In this document: positions 34,247 to 39,771 of the stretch, in pieces
Layout: every line of letters starts with the position of its first letter
Position numbering within the stretch: the first letter of the stretch is position 1
Assembly: GCA_017886875.1 (NCBI GenBank)
Contig: JAGHIZ010000079.1
Location: forward strand, 1 to 39,771
Origin: Butyricicoccus sp.
Lineage (GTDB): Bacteria; Bacillota; Clostridia; Oscillospirales; Butyricicoccaceae
Length of the DNA stretch: 39,771 nucleotides
Reading direction: 5' to 3'
Program-made: the position numbers and the translations under genes
The notes under the pieces: model-generated
The model's database searches: none
Told to the model about the DNA's origin: nothing
Seen by the model: only the letters and a program-made list of their open reading frames with translations

Positions 34247-35098
34247 TTACTTCTTGGAGTAATCGTAGAAACCAACACCAGTCTTACGACCAAGCTTACC
34301 AGCTCTTACCATTTTTCTTAGAAGGGTGTGAGCTCTGTATTTAGGGTCGCCATATTCGGTGTATAGTACGTCCATAATAGCAAGGCAAACATCAAGACCG
34401 ATAAGGTCACCTAGCTCTAGAGGACCCATTGGGTGGTTAGCACCTAGCTTCATAGCAGTGTCGATACCCTTAGCATCAGCAACACCATCAGCCAGAATGC
34501 CAATACCCTCGTTAATCATAGGGATAAGAATTCTGTTTACAACGAAACCAGGAGCTTCAGCAACTTCAACAGGAGTTTTGCCAAGAGCTTCAGTTAGAGC
34601 AAGGATAGTAGCCTTTGTTTCTTCGGAAGTAGTTAAACCCTTAATGATTTCAACCAGCTTCATAACTGGAACTGGGTTAAAGAAGTGCATACCAATAATC
34701 TTATCTGGTCTGCTAGTAGCAGCAGCGATTTCGGTGATAGATAGGGAAGAAGTGTTAGTAGCAATGATAGTTTCTGGCTTACATAGCTTGTCTAGTTCAG
34801 CAAACAGAGCCTTCTTAGCTTCCATATCCTCAGTAGCAGCTTCAATTACTAGGTCAGCATCAGCGATGATGTTAATATCAGTAGAACCAGAAATTCTGCC
34901 GAATACGGTTTCAGCCTCTTCAGCTGTCATTTTGCCCTTAGTAACCAGCTTATCAAGGTTCTTCTTAACAGTAGCAAGACCTTTTTCAACAGAGCTTTCT
35001 CTTCTAGCTCTCATTACAACTTCATATCCATTCTGAGCTAGAACCTGAATGATTCCAGCACCCATAGTACCAGTGCCTAATACGCCAATCTTTTTCAT
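34247..35098 (-). CDS. hbd: 3-hydroxybutyryl-CoA dehydrogenase
   Basis: A 283-residue enzyme that reduces acetoacetyl-CoA to 3-hydroxybutyryl-CoA in butyrate fermentation. The NAD loop [11 protein letters not shown] is at the N-terminus; [13 protein letters not shown], the catalytic-His segment [16 protein letters not shown] and [14 protein letters not shown] are typical. Length matches the family. Codon use differs clearly from its neighbours: GC-rich third positions and few rare codons, as expected of a highly expressed metabolic gene. A perfect AAGGAGG site precedes the start. The other butyrate genes (crt, bcd, etfAB, thl) are not adjacent in this window, so hbd is a stand-alone unit here. 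Confidence 0.95.
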   Translation of the reverse strand: MKKIGVLGTGTMGAGIIQVLAQNGYEVVMRARRESSVEKGLATVKKNLDKLVTKGKMTAEEAETVFGRISGSTDINIIADADLVIEAATEDMEAKKALFAELDKLCKPETIIATNTSSLSITEIAAATSRPDKIIGMHFFNPVPVMKLVEIIKGLTTSEETKATILALTEALGKTPVEVAEAPGFVVNRILIPMINEGIGILADGVADAKGIDTAMKLGANHPMGPLELGDLIGLDVCLAIMDVLYTEYGDPKYRAHTLLRKMVRAGKLGRKTGVGFYDYSKK

Positions 35099-35270
35099 TA
35101 GAGAGTGCCTCCTTAAGTGTTTTTAAGCTTATAAAATGTTTGTTAAAAAATTAACTCTCATTACTTAATATTATATCATAAAAAAAACAAAAGAAAAGAC
35201 CTAATATGAAAAATATTACGATTTTTTTAAAATATATTACATTTAATTCATACTGCAAAACTATATAATA

Positions 35271-36641
35271 TTACTTTTTAACAGAATTTAATCGTTTCTG
35301 CAAAATTTTATCAATAAAACGAATAAATATAAATATACTAGCAATAGGTGCTAATATATCTGATATTGGTTCGGAGAAAAATATAGCTCTTGCACCAAAA
35401 AAAGCAGGAAGTATAAATAGTGCAACAAAATATATTATTTTACGCCAAAAAGACAAAGAAAGAGCAAATTTAACTTGTCCCATAGCAGTAAACATATCAA
35501 CTATAGCATACTGAACGCCAAGAGGAATTATAAATAATGTGCATATATGAATAGCTTTTATAGCTTCATTTGCTAAAGCTTGATTTTGAGTGAAAAGACC
35601 AACAAAATAAGGGCTTATAGTCCATGCAAATATAAACATAATAGATGTATATATAGCACATAATAAAATTATAAACCTATAGGCTTTTTTAACACGCTCA
35701 ATAAGACATGCACCATAATTAAAGCTTATAAGTCCTTGTGTACCGCTGCTTATCCCACTAAGCGGCATGGTGACAATAAGCATAAAACTTTGTACTATTG
35801 TTGCACATGTTACAAGCATATCGCCCTCTTTTATTCCGCCATAGTTTTGGAGTAAAGCATTCATTGCTATAATCATAAGATTATCCATCGCTATTATAAT
35901 AAATGGACAAAAACCAAAAATAACTATACGCTTTATAATTTTTAAATCATAGCCTGAAAATTCAAGCCTTATTGCCATATGTTTTCTTGTAAGCATTCTT
36001 AAAACATATAATGAAGAAAAAATTTGAGAAGTCACAGTTGCTATTGCTGCACCTCTTACACCCATATCAAATACAAATATAAACACAGGGTCTAAAACAA
36101 TATTAGTTACAGCACCAATTATAACAGCTCTCATAGCAGCTTTGGAGTATCCTTGGCATATAACAAATTGATTAAGACCAACTGCTATAAGTGCAAATGG
36201 AGTACCAAGTAAATAAGTAAAAAAGTAAGGTTCTGCATAGCTTAGTGTGATATCGGAAGCACCAAAGGATTGTAAAATAGGCACTCTAAATGGTAAAATA
36301 AGCAAATATACCAATATACTACATATAATAACAAGTAATGAGCTGTTAGCTAGTACCTTTCTTGAATATTTTGTATCGCCTTCACCCATACTTATCCCAG
36401 CGATTGGAGCACCTCCAACGCCTATTAAATAAGCAAAAGAACTTACCATAGTTACAATAGGACCACACACACCAACACCCGCTAGAGCCATATCTCCAAC
36501 TTCTGGAATATTGCCAATATATATTCTATCAACAATACTGTATAATACATTTACAAATTGTGCAATCATACTTGGAATTGCTATTTTAAGCACTAATTTT
36601 TTTATTTCATCATTAGCTAAATCATTTTCTCTTTTCATCAT
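35271..36641 (-). CDS. MATE-family multidrug/Na+ antiporter
   Basis: A 456-residue membrane protein with twelve hydrophobic segments in two homologous halves. The N-terminal MIAQFVNVLYSIVDRIYIGNI and the region FAYLIGVGGAPIAGI are typical of the clostridial MATE group. It exports drugs or toxic metabolites in exchange for Na+ or H+. A GGTGA precedes the start; the second ATG one codon later is an alternative. Monocistronic, behind the terminator of the next operon. Confidence 0.9.
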   Translation of the reverse strand: MMKRENDLANDEIKKLVLKIAIPSMIAQFVNVLYSIVDRIYIGNIPEVGDMALAGVGVCGPIVTMVSSFAYLIGVGGAPIAGISMGEGDTKYSRKVLANSSLLVIICSILVYLLILPFRVPILQSFGASDITLSYAEPYFFTYLLGTPFALIAVGLNQFVICQGYSKAAMRAVIIGAVTNIVLDPVFIFVFDMGVRGAAIATVTSQIFSSLYVLRMLTRKHMAIRLEFSGYDLKIIKRIVIFGFCPFIIIAMDNLMIIAMNALLQNYGGIKEGDMLVTCATIVQSFMLIVTMPLSGISSGTQGLISFNYGACLIERVKKAYRFIILLCAIYTSIMFIFAWTISPYFVGLFTQNQALANEAIKAIHICTLFIIPLGVQYAIVDMFTAMGQVKFALSLSFWRKIIYFVALFILPAFFGARAIFFSEPISDILAPIASIFIFIRFIDKILQKRLNSVKK

Positions 36642-36676
36642 TTTTCACCATATAAATTTTATTATAATAAACAACT

Positions 36677-36712
36677 AAAAAAGACTGCTGCATTTTTGCA
36701 ACAGTCTTTTAT
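36677..36712 (-). terminator. Terminator of the three-gene UPF0340-HAD-TSCPD operon
   Basis: AAAAGACTG-C-TGCA pairs with TGCA-A-CAGTCTTTT around a short T loop, followed on the minus strand by a T run (TTTTTTAG). The stem has one internal mismatch. Confidence 0.75.
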
Positions 36713-36973
36713 TTATGCTTTTTGGGTTTCATAAGCTTGACGAACTAAACGTGCAAGCTGGTCAGAACATGAAGTACCTTTTCCAGCACAATCTATACCA
36801 TTAAACATTTGGTCAAGCTGCTCTACGGTCATGCCATCAACCACTCGGCTAAGTGCTTGTAAATTACCAGGACAACCGCCAGTAAATTTTACATTGTGGA
36901 GTATATTTCCATCTAAATCAAAAGAAATCTGTTTAGGGCATACTCCCTTTGGTTTTAGTTCAAAATGTGTCAT
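36713..36973 (-). CDS. TSCPD-domain protein (TIGR03905 type)
   Basis: An 86-residue protein almost entirely made of the TSCPD domain, which also occurs at the C-terminus of B12-dependent ribonucleotide reductases. FTGGCPGNLQALSRVV and GKGTSCSDQLAR carry the conserved Cys residues (GGCPGN, C-x-x-KGTSC). The stand-alone family is small and uncharacterised; a metal- or thiol-dependent role is likely. Last gene of an operon, 24 bases after the HAD gene. Confidence 0.85.
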   Translation of the reverse strand: MTHFELKPKGVCPKQISFDLDGNILHNVKFTGGCPGNLQALSRVVDGMTVEQLDQMFNGIDCAGKGTSCSDQLARLVRQAYETQKA

Positions 36974-36997
36974 ATGTATCTCCTTAAATAAAAAAAG

Positions 36998-37708
36998 TTA
37001 TAAATCACATAATGTATGTATTTGTTTAGCTGCATGTTCAAAATTATCAGCTACATAAAATGGTTTGTCAAGCTCTGGAATAGCTTCACCTTTCCAGTTT
37101 AGCCACATTGCTTGCATATTAAAATCTAATGCACCCTTAATATCATGTTTGATACTATCGCCAACCATTAGAGTTTGTTTAGGTGATACATTTAATTTTT
37201 TACATGCTAAATCAAAAATAGGAGCATGAGGTTTATCACGTCCAGCATCTTCACTGCTTATTAATATACCGCAAATATCCTCAAGACCTAGTTTACAAAG
37301 CTTTTTCATTTGAACATCTGCAAGCATATTTGTACAAATACCAACAGGGATATTTGCATTTTTAAGTTCAGTAAGCAATTTTTCAACACCATTATGTATA
37401 ACCATATTATCAATAACAGTGTTCCAGTATATATCATTCATATTTTGAGCGTATTTAAAAGGATTTACACCAATAGCCTCTAAGCCCCATTTTGCAAAAA
37501 GTGTACGATTATGCATTTCGGGTTCATATGGACAGTGTTTTCTTAAAAGCTCTCTGCCATTATTCATAGCATCAGCAGCTTTTTTTGCATCTATTCCTAT
37601 TTCTTTTGATAGATATTCACCAGCAGCCATTAAACCCAATTTATCACAGCTTTTAAAATCCCCATACAACGTATCATCTAAATCAAATAATACAGCTTTA
37701 ATTGTCAT
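36998..37708 (-). CDS. HAD-family hydrolase (YjjG-like nucleotidase/phosphatase subfamily)
   Basis: A 236-residue haloacid dehalogenase-fold hydrolase. Motif I DLDDTLYGD holds the nucleophile and acid/base Asp pair, motif II is CTNM, motif III Lys lies in DAGRDKPHAP and motif IV is GDSIKHD. A helical cap (about 18-95) sits between motifs I and II, typical of type C1 HADs acting on small phosphorylated metabolites or nucleotides. Middle gene of the operon; 21 bases after the UPF0340 gene. Confidence 0.88.
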   Translation of the reverse strand: MTIKAVLFDLDDTLYGDFKSCDKLGLMAAGEYLSKEIGIDAKKAADAMNNGRELLRKHCPYEPEMHNRTLFAKWGLEAIGVNPFKYAQNMNDIYWNTVIDNMVIHNGVEKLLTELKNANIPVGICTNMLADVQMKKLCKLGLEDICGILISSEDAGRDKPHAPIFDLACKKLNVSPKQTLMVGDSIKHDIKGALDFNMQAMWLNWKGEAIPELDKPFYVADNFEHAAKQIHTLCDL

Positions 37709-37729
37709 TTATCTTTTTCTCCAACAATA

Positions 37730-38287
37730 TTAAAGTAAATCTTCGTTATAAACTGCTCGACTTCCACCAACAAATTTAGGACGAGTTCTTGCAGCAAGTA
37801 AGGTAGCTTCACCAAGAGTTTTAGCTGAAAGACGCAAAGGAACAGCTACTTCTCTTAAATGCATACCAATTAATGTTCCACCAATATCAATTCCAGCAGC
37901 AGCTTTATGACAAAGGCTTTCAACTGCAACAGGATTTTCAAATGCATTATATGCAGCGGTAGCAAAAGAACCACCTGCTTTAGGTTGAGGGATAACATTT
38001 ACCTCAGTTAGATTATATTTAACCGCTGCATCATGTTCGATAATTATAGCACGGTTAAGATGTTCACAACACTGTGCAGCTAGAAATAAATTATTCTCAC
38101 GAATAACAGGTAAAATAGCATTTACAATAGTTTTCGCAATATCAGGACTGGAGTCAGTTCCGATTTTATGTCCAGCGACTTCACTTGATGAGCAACCAAC
38201 AACAATAATATCACCCGCTTTAAGTTTTGATAGACTTATAAGTTCGGTAATTATTTGATTAGCTTGTACACTGATACAATCAAACAT
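37730..38287 (-). CDS. UPF0340 / TIGR01440 family protein (YwlG-like)
   Basis: A 185-residue protein matching the YwlG family: VVGCSSSEVAGHKIGT near the N-terminus, AAQCCEHLNRA, VIPQPKAGGSFATAAY, and GIDIGGTLIGMHLREVAVPLR. The function is not established. First gene of the operon with the HAD hydrolase and the TSCPD protein; a strong AGGAGGG site precedes the ATG, and a good promoter lies at 38322-38350. Confidence 0.9.
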   Translation of the reverse strand: MFDCISVQANQIITELISLSKLKAGDIIVVGCSSSEVAGHKIGTDSSPDIAKTIVNAILPVIRENNLFLAAQCCEHLNRAIIIEHDAAVKYNLTEVNVIPQPKAGGSFATAAYNAFENPVAVESLCHKAAAGIDIGGTLIGMHLREVAVPLRLSAKTLGEATLLAARTRPKFVGGSRAVYNEDLL

Positions 38288-38321
38288 AAAAAATCCCTCC
38301 TAATAAATTTTATATCAACTA

Positions 38322-38350
38322 AGTATAACATAAAAAATATAAATTTTCAA
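38322..38350 (-). promoter_or_regulatory. Promoter of the UPF0340 operon
   Basis: On the minus strand TTGAAA (38345-38350) and TATACT (38322-38327) are separated by 17 bases. It is back to back with the probable sporulation promoter of cotJ. Confidence 0.6.
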
Positions 38351-38353
38351 ACT

Positions 38354-38384
38354 ATACACCAATTTAATTTTATAGGCATAGAAT
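38354..38384 (+). promoter_or_regulatory. Possible sigma-E-type promoter of the cotJ operon
   Basis: CATAGAAT (38377-38384) resembles the sigma-E -10 consensus CATACAAT, with a weak ATACACC element 16 bases upstream. In Bacillus, cotJ is transcribed by sigma-E in the mother cell, which supports the assignment; the -35 match alone would not. Confidence 0.4.
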
Positions 38385-38433
38385 AATGCACAACGCCTTT
38401 GCGTTAGATAAATGAAAGGAGAAGTGAGATTTT

Positions 38434-38742
38434 ATGGAGAAACAGCTGAAACCTATAAAACCCGAAGCGGGAAAATCAATTTCTGAAAAGAAAAAACAAA
38501 ATGATGTTACTGCATCACCGGGAGAAGGTCCATTACCACTTCCAACACCAAGTTTACCATCAGGCTCTTGTATTTTGCCAAGTGATAGTATAAATCCAGA
38601 TTTATTATCACTTGCAATGGCATTTGTACCAACTCAAACATGGGAAACACCATATAATTATGATGTTGCACTAAAAAGGGGTACAGTATTTCCTTGTCTT
38701 GATAAGCCATTTATTGGAGAGGAGGCATATAATAATGACTAA
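38434..38742 (+). CDS. cotJA: Spore coat-associated protein CotJA
   Basis: A 102-residue protein. The N-terminal 60 residues are hydrophilic and Pro-rich (GPLPLPTPSLPSG); the conserved part is LLSLAMAFVPTQTWETPYN followed by ALKRGTVFPCLDKPF, the CotJA signature. It is a structural component of the spore coat made in the mother cell. An AAAGGAG site precedes the ATG. Its end overlaps the start of cotJB by 8 bases. Confidence 0.9.
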   Translation: MEKQLKPIKPEAGKSISEKKKQNDVTASPGEGPLPLPTPSLPSGSCILPSDSINPDLLSLAMAFVPTQTWETPYNYDVALKRGTVFPCLDKPFIGEEAYNND

Positions 38743-38989
38743 TAGAGAAAATATGCTTCAAAAAATTAGAGAATATGATTTTACAATGATGGATACAGCA
38801 CTTTTTTTAAATTCTCACCCTAAAGATGCAATGGCACTAGACCATTTTCGTAATGCAAGAGAAAAATATAATAAAGCAGTTGCAGATTTTGAAAGTAAAT
38901 ATGGAGTGCTTACCATGAAAAATATGGATAATAATTTACAGTGGACTTGGATAGATGACCCATGGCCTTGGGAAGGAGCTGATAATTAA
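38735..38989 (+). CDS. cotJB: Spore coat protein CotJB
   Basis: An 84-residue CotJB: LQKIREYDFTMMDTALFLNSHP and ALDHFRNAREKYNKAV are typical, and it ends WTWIDDPWPWEG. The ATG at 38735 follows AGGAGG by 9 bases; an upstream in-frame ATG at 38699 is unlikely. It overlaps cotJA and shares TAATG with cotJC, so all three are translationally coupled. Confidence 0.92.
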   Translation: MTNRENMLQKIREYDFTMMDTALFLNSHPKDAMALDHFRNAREKYNKAVADFESKYGVLTMKNMDNNLQWTWIDDPWPWEGADN

Positions 38990-39201
38990 TGTGGGGTTAT
39001 GAAAAAAAACTACAATATCCTGTTAAAATTAAAAATCCAGACCCTGTTGCAGCAAAAATTATAATGACACAATTAGGTGGCCCAGATGGTGAGATGGGAG
39101 CAGCAACAAGATATTTAAATCAACGTTACACTATGCCATATAAAGAATGTAAAGCAATTTTAACTGATATAGGTATATCAGTATCTATAATGTACCTTTA
39201 A
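38989..39201 (+). CDS. cotJC: CotJC N-terminal fragment, interrupted after residue 62
   Basis: CotJC is a manganese-catalase-like coat protein of about 190 residues. Residues 1-62 here (MWGYEKKLQYPVKI to AILTDIG) match it closely. Exactly where relatives continue GTEE-x-AHLEM, the first part of the metal-site region, the frame instead reads ISVSIMYL and stops. The remaining ~125 residues with the metal ligands are not in the window. The switch falls inside a 20-bp dyad (39163-39182), and what follows is unrelated DNA with a gene on the other strand. This fits insertion of a mobile element into cotJC, possibly one that is removed during sporulation like skin in sigK. As it stands the product cannot be a working catalase. 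Confidence 0.85.
   Translation: MWGYEKKLQYPVKIKNPDPVAAKIIMTQLGGPDGEMGAATRYLNQRYTMPYKECKAILTDIGISVSIMYL
39163..39182. mobile_element. Putative attachment-site junction (attL) in cotJC
   Basis: ACTGATAT-AGGT-ATATCAGT is a perfect 8-4-8 inverted repeat. Its left arm and centre encode the last conserved CotJC residues (TDIG), and family resemblance ends right after GGT. Serine recombinase sites are imperfect inverted repeats around a 2-bp crossover, so this is a good candidate for a hybrid site made of a cotJC half and an element half. The other end is outside the window. Confidence 0.6.
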
Positions 39202-39204
39202 TTA

Positions 39205-39684
39205 TTATTTTATATTTATAACTTTTAAACCGTTTTTAACTGCATATTTAGTGGTATAAGCAGTGCCACCGCTATTTTTATACTGATATGCAATACATAC
39301 AGATGATATATCAACAAGTTGCCTATCTCTTTTATAATAACAGCCACGACTATAAGCATCTTGGGTATATATAACCCTTGAGGCTTTATTTTTATGATTT
39401 TCAAGCTGTATTATTTCTTCTGTACCCCATGTTTTCTCATGTTCGTAATGATTTTGAAAAGGTAAAATCAGAATTAGTTGTATATTTGGGTATTTTTCTT
39501 TAAGAGAAATAATAACTTCAGCGGCAAGTGCGTCAAAACCTCTTGCACCACCAGTACAAAAATATAAATATCCGTTTTCTATAAGTAATTCAACAGTATC
39601 ATATACAGTTGAGAATAAAATATCTTGATTTTCTTTTAATAATCGGTGTCCTGTGAAACAGACAGTTTTTTCTTTATAAATCAT
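39205..39684 (-). CDS. SLOG-family (DUF1273/YpsA-like) nucleotide-binding protein
   Basis: A 159-residue protein with the SLOG Rossmann-like fold: TVCFTGHR at the start, FCTGGARGFDALAAE as the glycine-rich nucleotide loop, and RDRQLVDISSVCIAY leading to GGTAYTTKYAVKNG. The family is common on phages and integrative elements and is thought to bind nucleotide-derived ligands; its function is not settled. Its stop codon lies 3 bases beyond the end of the cotJC fragment, in convergent orientation. GAGGTGAT precedes the start. Probably the first gene of the element inserted in cotJC. Confidence 0.85.
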   Translation of the reverse strand: MIYKEKTVCFTGHRLLKENQDILFSTVYDTVELLIENGYLYFCTGGARGFDALAAEVIISLKEKYPNIQLILILPFQNHYEHEKTWGTEEIIQLENHKNKASRVIYTQDAYSRGCYYKRDRQLVDISSVCIAYQYKNSGGTAYTTKYAVKNGLKVINIK

Positions 39685-39696
39685 AATATCACCTCT

Positions 39697-39723
39697 ATTA
39701 CATATAATTATATTATATGTAAT
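39697..39723. promoter_or_regulatory. Palindromic operator/promoter of the SLOG gene
   Basis: ATTACATATAA-TTATA-TTATATGTAAT is a perfect 27-bp palindrome (11-bp arms) directly upstream of the ribosome binding site. On the minus strand it contains TAATAT, with TGGACA 17 bases upstream. A repressor bound here would block transcription, as is common for element-borne genes. Confidence 0.5.
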
Positions 39724-39771
39724 ACTTAGTTTTGTCCAGTATTACTTCCATCTAAAATAGAAGCAAAAGAC

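Noticed and set aside
34359-35036. 225-codon frame opposite hbd
   Set aside because: It is the antisense shadow of a clearly genuine, highly biased hbd gene, whose GC-rich third positions suppress stop codons on the other strand.

Overview
The window looks like a chromosomal segment of an anaerobic, spore-forming, low-GC Gram-positive bacterium of the class Clostridia. The grounds are AT-rich codon use, strong AGGAGG-type ribosome binding sites, a cotJABC spore-coat operon, a butyrate-type 3-hydroxybutyryl-CoA dehydrogenase, DUF3793, a TSCPD-domain protein, a BlaI/BlaR pair and several peptide-type ABC transporters. I cannot name the species. No tRNA, rRNA, CRISPR array or recognisable IS transposase was seen.

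Layout. 1-1300 has no convincing gene; it holds a degenerate ~295-bp direct duplication, two short 9-bp-period arrays and a minus-strand terminator. 1360-1728 is a DtxR-type iron-dependent repressor. 1756-4296 (minus) is a Tet(M)-like ribosomal GTPase fused to a Rae1/YacP-type NYN ribonuclease domain. 4387-6898 holds a DUF2798 membrane protein and an RlmD-type rRNA methyltransferase. 6984-21745 is an envelope-stress or antimicrobial-peptide island: BlaR1-like/BlaI-like pair, a three-gene ABC transporter, a BceAB-like ABC transporter, four tightly packed two-component genes (LytTR regulator, GHKL kinase, OmpR regulator, HisKA kinase) and a third ABC transporter. 21861-24493 (minus) is a FapA-CheX-CheY mini-operon. 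24738-25788 is a DUF3793-flavodoxin operon. 25958-30698 holds DNA polymerase I, a Gfo/Idh/MocA oxidoreductase and a threonine-synthase-like enzyme. 30814-34172 is a cyclic-di-GMP block that includes a gene broken by an internal deletion. 34247-38287 (minus) holds Hbd, a MATE exporter, a TSCPD protein, a HAD hydrolase and a UPF0340 protein. 38434-39201 is cotJA-cotJB-cotJC, with cotJC cut off after 62 family-like residues; 39205-39771 is unrelated DNA with a SLOG/DUF1273 gene.

Working together. The DtxR-type regulator promoter and the DUF3793-flavodoxin promoter, 23 kb apart, share a GTTAGC-N4-GYTAAC operator, which suggests a small iron-responsive regulon. The LytTR/GHKL genes and the BceAB-like transporter diverge from an intergenic region carrying three direct repeats, which suggests local sensing and export of a peptide or antibiotic.

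Most notable observations: (1) cotJC is interrupted exactly at a 20-bp dyad (39163-39182) in a way that resembles a skin-type, developmentally excised element in a sporulation gene; (2) the ribosome-protection GTPase carries an A-site-mRNA-nuclease-like domain; (3) the shared DtxR-type operators; (4) a deletion-fused SBP/GGDEF/EAL gene; (5) a promoter sitting inside a terminator hairpin ahead of the third ABC operon.
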